Part shown: positions 47,750 to 57,500 of the stretch, in pieces
Numbering within the stretch: position 1 is the stretch's first letter
Layout of the letters: every line of letters starts with the position of its first letter
Assembly: GCF_007050985.1 (NCBI RefSeq)
Contig: NZ_VHSF01000003.1
Coordinates: 283,500-347,499 of the forward strand
Source: Christiangramia sabulilitoris
GTDB taxonomy: Bacteria; Bacteroidota; Bacteroidia; Flavobacteriales; Flavobacteriaceae
Direction: 5' to 3'
DNA length: 64,000 nucleotides
Notes under the pieces: generated by a model
Told to the model about the DNA's origin: nothing
What the model saw: the letters and a program-made list of their open reading frames with translations, nothing else
The model's database searches: none
Translations under genes and position numbers: made by a program

Positions 47750-49096
47750 ATGAACAAATTTCTACTACCCGCACTTTTACTATTAACTATACTTTTTTCC
47801 TGTAACTATCAAAAAGCACAGGAGACCATGTCTTCAAAAACAAGAGAAAATACTGCAAATACGATTTCCTGGGGTAAAAATCCCTGGCCCGAAATTAGAA
47901 AACAGCGAATAAACGAATTACTCCCAGGGGCTTTAAAGGCCGCCGAATTAGATTGCTGGCTGGTAATTTGCCGTGAAAATAACAATGATCCCATTGCCCA
48001 CCATATTGGCGGGGAAAATGCCGGGGGTACCGCTGCTTTTCTTTTTTATAATGACGAAAATGGTTTTCATTCCCTGGTATTTTCGCCTTCGGGAGAATCA
48101 AAAGCGCTGGATGATCTTAATATTCATGATTCGGTGGCAAGCGTAGAACGCAATGAATCGGCCATGAAACAGGCTGCCACTTTTATCAAAGAAAAAGATT
48201 TTAAGACCATTGCTGTAAACTCTTCCAAAACCAATTCCATGGCTGATGGCTTGTCTTACACCCAACGACAGGAACTGGAAGCCTATTTAGGTGACCATGC
48301 AAAAAGGCTAACACCTTCTACCGAGCTAGTCTATGAATGGCTGGCCATAAAACTCCCGGAAGAGGTGGAAATCCTAAAAAAAGCGGCTGCCCTTACTGCC
48401 GAGTGGCAGGTCGAGGCTTATCAGCAAGTGGTTCCGGGCGAATCTACCGATGCCGATATCGCCAGGTTCCTGAAAAAGAAAATGGCTGAAAATGGCGTGA
48501 CCGATGGATGGGCAGCAGACCAGAATCCCAATGTGAATTCCGGACCAGATCGAGGTCATTCACATGCTACGGAAAAGGTGATCATGCCTGGAGATGTGAT
48601 CCAGATAGATTTTGGCATCAAGGTATACGACAGGTGGGTAAGCGATATCCAAAGATTTGCTTATGTCTTAAAAGATGGCGAAAAAGAGGCTCCAAAGAAT
48701 ATAAAGCATTACTGGGAAAGTGCAAAGGCCGGTAACCGTGCTGCACTGGCCGCTATGAAACCCGGTACTAAAGGAGTTGAGGTAGACAGGGCTCAACGTG
48801 TGTTAATGAACGAAGCAGGATCTGAATATGTCATGTGGAGTACCGGGCATCCGGTGGGGTATGTCGCCCATGATGTGGGGCCTAACCTTGGCGGATCACA
48901 GGCTTCACATGTCAGGCCAGCAGCTGAAAAAGAATTAAAGCCCGGAATGACCTTCGCATTTGACGGTTTCCACGCCTGGAAACTTCCGGATGGAAATTTG
49001 AAGACCATATCTGTAGAAGAAATGGCCGTGGTTACCCAGGACGGCGCTGAATACCTTATAGAGCCACAGGAAGAGTTGATACTTATAAAAGGTTAG
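47750..49096 (+). CDS. M24 family metallopeptidase lipoprotein (Xaa-Pro aminopeptidase-like)
   Basis: A 448-residue enzyme of the methionine aminopeptidase/aminopeptidase P fold. The ATG at 47750 gives a lipoprotein signal (MNKFLLPALLLLTILFSCNY); a TTG nine codons upstream is rejected. Residues ~45-190 form the creatinase-like N-domain. The catalytic M24 domain carries metal ligands in GDVIQIDFGIKVYDRWVSDI near 281, the His in STGHPVGYVAHDVGP near 365 and Glu in TISVEEMAVVTQDGAEYL near 424. It probably removes N-terminal residues before proline from peptides in the envelope. A terminator follows at 49195-49216. Confidence 0.87.
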   Translation: MNKFLLPALLLLTILFSCNYQKAQETMSSKTRENTANTISWGKNPWPEIRKQRINELLPGALKAAELDCWLVICRENNNDPIAHHIGGENAGGTAAFLFYNDENGFHSLVFSPSGESKALDDLNIHDSVASVERNESAMKQAATFIKEKDFKTIAVNSSKTNSMADGLSYTQRQELEAYLGDHAKRLTPSTELVYEWLAIKLPEEVEILKKAAALTAEWQVEAYQQVVPGESTDADIARFLKKKMAENGVTDGWAADQNPNVNSGPDRGHSHATEKVIMPGDVIQIDFGIKVYDRWVSDIQRFAYVLKDGEKEAPKNIKHYWESAKAGNRAALAAMKPGTKGVEVDRAQRVLMNEAGSEYVMWSTGHPVGYVAHDVGPNLGGSQASHVRPAAEKELKPGMTFAFDGFHAWKLPDGNLKTISVEEMAVVTQDGAEYLIEPQEELILIKG

Positions 49097-49194
49097 GATT
49101 AGAGCCTATTTCTCATCCACTGCTTTATAAATACCCGATTTATAATTACGATCTTATATAATATCTATATAGTTTTTGCTTAAGATTAAAAACG

Positions 49195-49218
49195 GGCCTC
49201 CAGGAGGCCTATTTTTTT
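49195..49218 (+). terminator. Intrinsic terminator of the M24 peptidase gene
   Basis: Stem GGCCTC (49195-49200) with GAGGCC (49204-49209), a 3-base loop, then a T-rich run. It lies between convergent genes. Confidence 0.8.
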
Positions 49219-49316
49219 TATATCCGGTATTCTATTTCAGAAATTTAGATAATTAATCACAAAGATTCACTGGGATGGCTCCTCAACAGCTACCTCAACT
49301 TCATCCTGATTCCCGG

Positions 49317-50357
49317 TTATTCTAAAACTTCAAAAACAGTTACCGGTTCTTCTTTATTTTTCAATTTAAATTTTCCTAATTCCCGGCATTTGAAATATTC
49401 TTTTATTTTTTCATAGCAAGCTTCACAAATAATTATCTGGTCCTCTTTGGCGATATCCTGAAATCGTGCAGCTGTATTCACCGTATCACCAATCACCGTA
49501 TAATCCAGTCGTTTTAAACTTTCAGACCCTATGTTTCCAGAGGTCATCTCTCCACTTTTTATCCCGATGGAAACCTTGGGTTTAAAATCTGAATTCTCAT
49601 CTGGAGGATCCAGTTCACTTATCTTATTCCTGACCGCAATTGCTGTATCCACAGCCCGGTCTAGATGATACTCACCCCGGAAAACCGCCATTACAGCATC
49701 GCCTATAAATTTATCAATAAATCCCTTTTGGGCTATGATCTCCTTCGCCATGATATCAAAATAGGTATTGATCATTTTCACCACTGTATTGGGAGGAGCA
49801 GTTTCGCTAATCCTGGTAAAACCTACCATATCGATAAAAACCACACTGCCTTCTATAGTTTCATTTTCCATAAGGGACGATTCATATTCCCGGCTGTTCA
49901 TGAATTTAAGAACATTTTCATCTACATACATCTTCAGAATATCATTCTCTTTTATGGCAATAAGGGTATCTTTTAATTGCCTCGCGTGCTGAATCGTTTT
50001 TTCAACGGTAATAGAAAGGTCTTCAAAATTTATAGGTTTGGTTATAAAGTCGAAGGCACCACGGTTCATCGCAGTACGAATATTTTCCATGTCCCCATAG
50101 GCTGAAACGATCACCGCCTTGATGAGGGGATTCTTCTCATTCAACTTAGTCAGTAAAGTGAGGCCGTCCATTTCTGGCATATTGATATCGCTCAAAACAA
50201 TATCTGTATCAGGTTCTTCTGAAATTTTCTCGAGCGCATCACGACCGTTGAGGGCAAATCGGAAATCATATTCATGCTCACGGATCTTCTTCCTGAACTT
50301 CTGCTTGATCAAAATCTCAAGATCAGCTTCGTCATCGACTACCAGTATTTTGACCAT
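49317..50357 (-). CDS. Response regulator fused to class III adenylate cyclase
   Basis: A 346-residue protein and the likely output of the signalling operon. The receiver domain (1-120) has acidic residues at D8-D9, the phosphorylation site D57 in LSDINMPEMDG and the lysine in FITKPINF. After a short linker, the cyclase (about 170-346) has metal ligands D176 (VVFIDMVGFT) and D220, K216 for adenine, T287 in DYTVIGDTVN where class IIIa has Asp, and catalytic N294 and R298. A threonine there marks class IIIb, a group that includes bicarbonate-responsive enzymes. It probably makes cAMP when phosphorylated. It is the last gene of the operon, 17 bases after the single-domain regulator. Confidence 0.9.
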   Translation of the reverse strand: MVKILVVDDEADLEILIKQKFRKKIREHEYDFRFALNGRDALEKISEEPDTDIVLSDINMPEMDGLTLLTKLNEKNPLIKAVIVSAYGDMENIRTAMNRGAFDFITKPINFEDLSITVEKTIQHARQLKDTLIAIKENDILKMYVDENVLKFMNSREYESSLMENETIEGSVVFIDMVGFTRISETAPPNTVVKMINTYFDIMAKEIIAQKGFIDKFIGDAVMAVFRGEYHLDRAVDTAIAVRNKISELDPPDENSDFKPKVSIGIKSGEMTSGNIGSESLKRLDYTVIGDTVNTAARFQDIAKEDQIIICEACYEKIKEYFKCRELGKFKLKNKEEPVTVFEVLE

Positions 50358-50374
50358 TTTTAGAGATTTAGTTA

Positions 50375-50764
50375 TTAATTTAAAGCGCCAAGTTTTCTTA
50401 ACTCATTTCTCAAAGACTCAAAATCGATTGGCTTGGTAAAAAATTCCCTGGCTCCAGAATTTATAGCCTTGTTATAATTCTCGGTATCGCCATAAGCCGA
50501 GATCATACTTACCGGGATCTTGGGAAATTGTTTTTTTATTTTTTCAAGAAGCTCCAGGCCCGTCATTCCAGGCATATTGATATCAGAAAAAACATACACC
50601 ACTTCTGGCGGATCTTTTCTTTTAAGGACCTCCAATGCTTCTTTACCCGAAAATGCAAATTCTATTTCCAGGTCGTCATTCTTTATCTCTTTTCTGAACT
50701 TCTGCCGGAAAAGATCTTCGACATCTTTCTCATCATCTACAATTAGTATTTTCATTGCTTTCAC
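50375..50764 (-). CDS. Single-domain response regulator
   Basis: A 129-residue CheY-like receiver: acidic pocket at D10-D11, phosphorylation site D61 in FSDINMPGMTGLELL, the conserved SAYGD and FTKPIDF with the lysine. No output domain is present. Its ATG overlaps the stop of the upstream kinase by four bases; an internal ATG three codons later is possible. Its sequence is close to the receiver of the cyclase gene next to it (RQKFRKEI versus KQKFRKKI). Standing between the kinases and the cyclase, it could be a shuttle or phosphate sink in a relay. Confidence 0.92.
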   Translation of the reverse strand: MKAMKILIVDDEKDVEDLFRQKFRKEIKNDDLEIEFAFSGKEALEVLKRKDPPEVVYVFSDINMPGMTGLELLEKIKKQFPKIPVSMISAYGDTENYNKAINSGAREFFTKPIDFESLRNELRKLGALN

Positions 50765-52080
50765 TTCTTTAATTGAATAATAAACCTGGAATAGGTCTTA
50801 TTATCTGTTTTTGATTCTACTTTTAATTCTCCCCCGTGAGCTTTAATAATGTCATTGGTAATTGAAAGACCAAGTCCGGTTCCCTCGGTTCCTTTTTTAG
50901 TTGTAAAAAAAGGCTGAAGGATCTTGGATTTATATTCATCAGATATTCCCGGGCCATTATCTTCAATTTCAAGTATAATTTTATCGCCCTTACCATAAGT
51001 TTTAACCTTAAGTTTTGGTGAGTATTCACCCTGAGTTTTGGACACATTGAGCTTTTCATGCATGGCATCGAAGGCATTATTGCATAAGTTTAAAATCACC
51101 CGGCTAAAGTCTTCCTGGATAACAGGAACCTTATCTATCTTCTCATCCAGATGATAATCTATACTCACATTTATTGGCTTTTTACCGGCTCTCATTCCAT
51201 GAAAGGCGAGATTAACATACTCCTTTACAAGCCCATTGAAATCTACTTTTTCTGCCTTGCCATTGCCGCCACGACTATGTTGCAGCATGGACTTTACAAT
51301 ACTATCTGCTCTTGATCCATGCTGTTTTATCTTCTCCAAGTTAGACTTCACATCTTCAAGTATTTCCCTGGCCTCGCTCAGGGCAGCTGAGCTACCTATT
51401 TTGTCCAGTTCTTCAAAGCTCTCATCGATCAGTTCCACATTCAGGTCTGAAAAGTTATTGACGAAATTGAGCGGATTTTTGATCTCGTGAGCGATCCCCG
51501 CAGTTAATTCTCCAAGGCTGGCCATTTTTTCTGAATGGATTAGTTGTTCCTGGGTAGCCCTTAAACGGCTCAATGATTCTTCGAGGCGGGCAGTTCGCTT
51601 CTTAACTTCTTCCTTTAATTCTTCATTCTTCTCTTTAAGATGTTCAATCCCAAAAGAATCTATTGCGCTATCCACAAATTCAGGTTTAGATCCATGAAAA
51701 TGAATTAGTAACCACTTCTCCCCGGTGTACTCGTAGACGCCTGTATACCTCAGAAACATTTCTATTTTTTCCCCAGTGTCTGTGGGAGAGAAAAAATTTA
51801 CCTCATCACAAAGGACCGCTACAGTATCGTTAGCCAGCATCCTGTATGAGAAAGGTTTTAAATTCCATTCCAGCTGGTAATTCTCCTGTTGATTCCGGGT
51901 ATTTTCCAGGATCCCGAGATAATCTTTTTTCGAAAGGATCATCTCATCCCAGGTTGTTCCAAACCCACTTATTTTGTCGTCGATAAGTTTTACGGCTTCC
52001 TTCACAGGTAATTCACCGGTAATTATCTCGAAAATTCGTTGATGAGTTTGATGAAGCAAATCTTTCCTGGTATCCTTCAT
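50761..52080 (-). CDS. Soluble histidine kinase with NTF2-like sensor head
   Basis: A 439-residue kinase without membrane segments. Residues ~1-140 fit the SnoaL/DUF4440 NTF2-like fold (MLANDTVAVLCDEVNFFSPT and FLRYTGVYEYTGEKWLLIHF). A coiled coil (about 150-185) leads to the HisKA helix with the phospho-acceptor His198 in [17 protein letters not shown]. The ATPase domain has NLCNNAFDAM, DNGPGISDEYK and GTGLGLSITND. It lies 12 bases after the TPR kinase and overlaps the next response regulator by four bases. NTF2-like domains usually bind small molecules; the ligand is unknown. Confidence 0.88.
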   Translation of the reverse strand: MKDTRKDLLHQTHQRIFEIITGELPVKEAVKLIDDKISGFGTTWDEMILSKKDYLGILENTRNQQENYQLEWNLKPFSYRMLANDTVAVLCDEVNFFSPTDTGEKIEMFLRYTGVYEYTGEKWLLIHFHGSKPEFVDSAIDSFGIEHLKEKNEELKEEVKKRTARLEESLSRLRATQEQLIHSEKMASLGELTAGIAHEIKNPLNFVNNFSDLNVELIDESFEELDKIGSSAALSEAREILEDVKSNLEKIKQHGSRADSIVKSMLQHSRGGNGKAEKVDFNGLVKEYVNLAFHGMRAGKKPINVSIDYHLDEKIDKVPVIQEDFSRVILNLCNNAFDAMHEKLNVSKTQGEYSPKLKVKTYGKGDKIILEIEDNGPGISDEYKSKILQPFFTTKKGTEGTGLGLSITNDIIKAHGGELKVESKTDNKTYSRFIIQLKK

Positions 52081-52092
52081 AAAATCAGAGTG

Positions 52093-54582
52093 TTAAGCAG
52101 GTAATAAGATAGTAAATATTGTTCCCTCTCCCTCCTGGGTATCTATTTTTAATTCCCCACCGTGTACCTGAATGATCTCATAACTAAGGTAAAGTCCAAG
52201 GCCGGTACCCTGCCCGCTGGGTTTAGTAGTAAAAAATGGCTGGAAAACCTTATCCAGAATATTTTGGGAAATTCCAATGCCATTATCCTTTACCTGTATA
52301 CAAACCTGATCAGGTTTTTTCCTGGTCAGAATTTTGACTTTCGGCACATATCCGGGATCGCTGGTTTGGCATTTTTTCTGATGTACAGCATAAAAGGCAT
52401 TAGTGAGTAAGTTTAAAATTACCCTTCCAATCTCCTGCGCCATGACATTGATCTTCTCCAGAGCAGGATCAAAATCTTTTTCCAGATTAGCATTAAAGGA
52501 TTTGTCCTTTGCGCGCAATCCATGATACGCTAAACGCAGGTATTCATCACATAGAACATTAAGATCTGTAGGTTCTTTTTCAGAATTTTCTTTTCTGCTA
52601 TGCTGCAGCATCCCTTTTACTATCGCATCTGCACGCTTACCATGATGATTTATTTTATTAAGGTTATTCCTGATATCATTTAAAATCACTCTAACTTCAC
52701 TATGGTTTCCTTTTTCAAATTCTTCAGCTATTTCATCAAGCAATTCATTATTGATTTCAGAAAAATTATTCACAAAATTCAATGGATTCTGTATCTCATG
52801 GGCAATTCCGGCGGTAAGCTCTCCCAGGCTGGCCATCTTTTCAGATTGTATAAGTTGCGATTGGGTAGCCTTGAGCTGATCTAAAGTCTGCTCAATCTTC
52901 TTCTTTTGCCTTTTTAATTGAGCATTAGCTTTTTGCTTGTTCTTATTATTGCGGTATAAAATTATGGCAAAGACAACCACTGAAATCAATACAATTAATA
53001 CACTTATAATCAGCCCGCGCTGAAATAGACTTTCCTTTTCTTTTTTTAATTTTTCTCTTTCTAGAAAATTTATGGTCTTTTCGCTTTCATCTAGAATAGA
53101 GCGTATCTCAGCATCGGCAATCCTGTTTATTTCTTCAGATTTTTCTTTCTCAGACCTTAATAGCTGATAGTCTTTTAAATATTGATAGGCCAGTGCAAGA
53201 TTATCAAGATTTTCGTGAATCTGGGATAAAAGAAGAGTAGCTTTTTCAGTTACCTGATCATTACTATCCAAATTGAGGGCCTCAGTGGCGTATTCTAAAG
53301 CCCTCATATAATTTTCGAGTTGAAAATTGCATTCTGCCAGGTATAAATTCATAAATGCAATAGCCCACTCAACTCCTTCAAGTTTTCTAAAACCTTCTTC
53401 AGCTTTCAGAAAATAGGGTATAGCTTCCTGGTATTTCCCCTGGCTTTTTAATATCTGCCCCTGGGCATCGTTATATCGTGCAAGGGCATAATCTTTATTT
53501 CTTATGGTATCCTTGAGAGAAAGTTGCATATATTTTTTGGCCTCATCATATTTCTCTATGGCAATAAGGGGGAATACGATGGTACCATAGGCAATATATA
53601 ACTGGACGGTATCCTTTTCCTTTTCTAAATCTGCAATAGCGATACGATAGTTATCTGCTGCCCTGCTGTCCATACCATAATTCTCATAGGCTATGGCCAG
53701 GTTATACTGATCTATTATCCTTAATTCACGGTCTTCGACAGGATCTAATAATTCCAGGGCTTTCAGGTAATATTCAATAGCCAGGGACCACCTGCCCTGC
53801 ATTCTGTAACCATTTGCCATAGCGCTGTGGATAAGTGCCAGATTACTTTTATCCTGTTCCGCAGACATTAATTTGATCAATTCCAGCTCTATTTTTTTAG
53901 CCTCTTCTTCTTTCTCCAAATAGACCAGGGATCCCATTTTAATGGTCGATAAATGAAAGGCAGGATAGATTTCCCCTATTTCTGAGAATAAACGTATAGC
54001 TTCAGTTAACTTGGTTAGTGCTGTTTCCGGGTACCCAAGGCGATAATGAGTTCCGGCGATGGCGTATAAAAGATTCGCCTGTATTTCTTTGTTATTTGAC
54101 AGTTCATCCCTCGCGAGCACCTTATTAAATTGATCTTGAAATCGTTGAACATCTTCATTTAAATTAGACCTCGGTAAATCTGTAAAATTGTTATTATCAT
54201 TCACCTCTTCCTCTAAGTAATTGGAGAGCTGCTGAGCCTTTTTTCTATAATAAATACTTATGGGATTGTCTTGATCATAATAGAAAGAGGATAAGGTTAA
54301 ATAATACATGGCTTCCCCTTCCTTATAATCCAATTTATCAGAGATTATTTTTGCCTCCTGTAGAGCAAGGAAACCATCTTCAAATTCAGGAATTACAAAA
54401 CACAAACGCGCGAATTCATTCTTTAATCTTACCATTCTTGTTTCGTCCCCGGTAGATTTCTCTATATGCTGCTTTACACTATCCTTCTTAAATTTATAAT
54501 TTTCTATATCGCTGCTGGTCTGGCCTAAACTGTTCAGGCAAAGCGCTAAAAAAAGGAAACATAATAAGTATTTGATTTTCAT
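52093..54582 (-). CDS. TPR histidine kinase with signal peptide and membrane anchor
   Basis: An 829-residue membrane kinase. A signal peptide ([20 protein letters not shown]) is followed by a periplasmic array of tetratricopeptide repeats (about 60-470; for example [20 protein letters not shown] and [20 protein letters not shown]). One membrane segment ([20 protein letters not shown], about 525-545) and a coiled coil follow. The HisKA has His595 in [19 protein letters not shown], and the ATPase has [14 protein letters not shown]. From SEKMASLG through [10 protein letters not shown] it is nearly identical to the giant kinase upstream, indicating recent duplication. Its start overlaps the giant kinase stop by four bases. 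Confidence 0.9.
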   Translation of the reverse strand: MKIKYLLCFLFLALCLNSLGQTSSDIENYKFKKDSVKQHIEKSTGDETRMVRLKNEFARLCFVIPEFEDGFLALQEAKIISDKLDYKEGEAMYYLTLSSFYYDQDNPISIYYRKKAQQLSNYLEEEVNDNNNFTDLPRSNLNEDVQRFQDQFNKVLARDELSNNKEIQANLLYAIAGTHYRLGYPETALTKLTEAIRLFSEIGEIYPAFHLSTIKMGSLVYLEKEEEAKKIELELIKLMSAEQDKSNLALIHSAMANGYRMQGRWSLAIEYYLKALELLDPVEDRELRIIDQYNLAIAYENYGMDSRAADNYRIAIADLEKEKDTVQLYIAYGTIVFPLIAIEKYDEAKKYMQLSLKDTIRNKDYALARYNDAQGQILKSQGKYQEAIPYFLKAEEGFRKLEGVEWAIAFMNLYLAECNFQLENYMRALEYATEALNLDSNDQVTEKATLLLSQIHENLDNLALAYQYLKDYQLLRSEKEKSEEINRIADAEIRSILDESEKTINFLEREKLKKEKESLFQRGLIISVLIVLISVVVFAIILYRNNKNKQKANAQLKRQKKKIEQTLDQLKATQSQLIQSEKMASLGELTAGIAHEIQNPLNFVNNFSEINNELLDEIAEEFEKGNHSEVRVILNDIRNNLNKINHHGKRADAIVKGMLQHSRKENSEKEPTDLNVLCDEYLRLAYHGLRAKDKSFNANLEKDFDPALEKINVMAQEIGRVILNLLTNAFYAVHQKKCQTSDPGYVPKVKILTRKKPDQVCIQVKDNGIGISQNILDKVFQPFFTTKPSGQGTGLGLYLSYEIIQVHGGELKIDTQEGEGTIFTILLPA

Positions 54583-57500
54583 CGGTTTGTTTTTATTATG
54601 ATAGTGAAGGTCGTTCCTTTATTTTTTTGAGTCTTTACTTCCAGGACACCTCCATGGGCCTTTACAATGTCGTAGCTTAAACTAAGTCCCAACCCGGTTC
54701 CCTGCCCGGTTGGCTTGGTGGTGAAAAATGGCTGAAAGATCTTATCCAGATTCTTTTTTGGGATCCCACAACCATTATCTTTAACTCGAATAAGCACCCG
54801 GTTAGTTTCCTTATGAGTTGAAATACTGACTTTTGGTTCATATAAGGGATCATTGGTGTTATTTCTTTTCTGCAATACGGCATAAAAAGCATTAGTAAGT
54901 AAGTTGAGGATCACCCTTCCAATCTCCTGGGCCATCACAGCGACATTCCCTAATTCCGGATCAAAATCTGTCTCCAGGTTAGCATTAAATGACTTATCCC
55001 TGGCGCGTAAGCCATGATATGCTAAACGCAGATATTCATCACACAGGATATTAAGATCTGTAGGTTCTATTTCTGAATTACCTTTCCTGCTATGCTGCAG
55101 CATCCCTTTTACAATAGCATCTGCGCGCTTGCCATGATGGTTTATTTTATTAAGGTTATTCCTGATATCCTTTAAAATTTCTCTTACCTCCCCCAGATCG
55201 CCTTTTTCTATTTCTTCGGCTATTTCATCGAGCAGTTCATTACTTACTTCAGAAAAATTATTCACGAAATTCAACGGATTCTGGATCTCGTGGGCTATTC
55301 CGGCAGTGAGTTCTCCCAGACTTGCCATTTTCTCTGATTGAATAAGTTGTTTCTGGGTTTGCTGAAGTTCTGTTAGTGCTTTTTCTGCATTTTCCCTGGC
55401 CGCCTTTATTTCTTTAAGATCCTGTTTTGCTTTGATGGCATTCGCTTCAGCGACTTTCAGATCTTTAAAACGGATATAGGTAAGGTTAAATACTGCCGCA
55501 AAACGTTCCAGCAATTCAAGTGCATCTTCGTCCTGTTCCTCGCCGGAAGCCAAACCAATAAGACCCCCCGAAAAATAAGCCAAATACTGGATCCTCCTTT
55601 TTTGTTCAATGCCACCCTGAAATGAGATATTCAATTCCTCATTTAGATACTTAAAATAATCCTGCAGTTCCCTGCCTTCCAAATCTATTATCTGGGACGT
55701 CTTTCCCTGCTTCCAGCCATCTAACATTCTGGAAATAGCTCTATTTTTTGTCGCTTCTAATTTAAAGTGACTGGCAAGCCTGCTGCCGTCCTCATTGGTT
55801 GCCCAGGCATCTATTGCGGCCAGGTCGCTATCAATAAGACCTATAAATAATCTATTTGGGGAGATACCCAGTTCCAGTAGCTGTTCAAAAACGACCATGG
55901 AGGTTTCGGTAAATTCCCTGCTATCCTCCATAGCCAGCGTGCGGCTTCTCACTTTTTCCAGGGCTGTTTCCACCCTGGCTTCCCTTGCCCGCTCTTCAGC
56001 CTTTTGCAAATCGAGGAATCGGGTATAGGACTGTTCAAAGACCCTGGCAAATCTCTTAAAGATCTCGTAAGATTCCGGGACAGGCTCATAGGTGATAAAA
56101 AGAAGATATCCATATTTAAAAAAAGCAACATGGTCTATCTGGGAGGTAGGGAAAGAAATTCCCTGTGCTTTCATTTGTAATAATTGCTCACCCACTCCCG
56201 GCAGGGAGCATAAATATTCATAATGGGCCGGACACTCGTCTTCACCTATTTCGTTCACCAGCAAGCTTTGGCCTTGCTGCCCAGCCTTATAATATTTAAG
56301 AAAGATTCCTTCCCTTGGTGTTCTGTATTTAGGGAATACACCCTGGCCATTGCTACCCCATTCCAAAGAACCCTTTTCTTCATCATCATAAATATTGAAG
56401 GCACAAAACCAGGTGGACACCCCCAGTTCCTGAACCTGTTTTACAAGTTCCAATGATAGATCTGCCAGATCCTCGCTCTTCTGCATACCTATAGATCTGC
56501 TACGAATCCTCTCCAGAGCAGCTTCAACCTGTGCTTCCCTGGCCTGAAGTTCTGCTTTTTCAAGATCCAGATACCTGGTATAAGCCTGCTCAAAGACCTT
56601 TGCAAAACGAGGCAGAATATGGGCTTCCTCAAATACCTGCAGTGCAGAAACCAGAATATATCCATTTTTAAAGGATGCCCCATAGTCAATTTCCCAGGGA
56701 GGTGCCCCGGGCATGGGAGTATCATTTTCATCCATATCTCTAAGTACTTTTTGAGCAGAAGGCAGATTGAAGATATCCTGAAAATGCTGTTCAATAAAAT
56801 CACCCGGTATCTCTATAGAAAATAGCTCTTCTCCCTTTTTCCACTGGTTATACCTGTATTCGTGAATATAGTCCAGGTTTTTTGGAACAATAAAAGGACT
56901 CATCATACCTGCCCCCGGAATACTATGCCATTGCTCTACATGATCTTTATGCTTATCACAAAAAACAATCCCGGTGGCAAAGAGATCGCCCCCAAAGTTT
57001 CGTAGTTGATTAAACATTTCGGTAGTGACAGAGCTAAAATCCTTGCTGTTTTGCATTCCCATAGACCTGCTGCGCACTCTCTCCAGCGCCGCTTCAATAT
57101 GAGCCTGTTTGGTTTGAGCTTCGGCGTTTTCCAGGTCACGAAAACGGGTATAAGTTTGCTGAAATACCTTACCGAACCTTAAAAGGGTTTTATTTTCTTC
57201 TTCAGAAAAGGGCTCACCTTCAAAATTCTCTATGTAAAGCCCCACATCGTCCATTAAAACTGTAGATATGGCCAGCCCTTTACAGTTTTGATAATAGCTT
57301 TTAGTTTCTTTTGCTACCCCCGGAATAATTTCAAACAACTTCCGATAAAATTCATTTTTTTCTTCATAAGTGTACAGGTTACTAAAAAAATTATCCCCTT
57401 TCTTTTTAGCCTTTAAGAAACTGTTCCAGTGCGGAGTATCAATATAGGGAACGGTCACCTCAGCAGGGACCTTGTTCTTATCGGTAAGCCAGATATGCAT

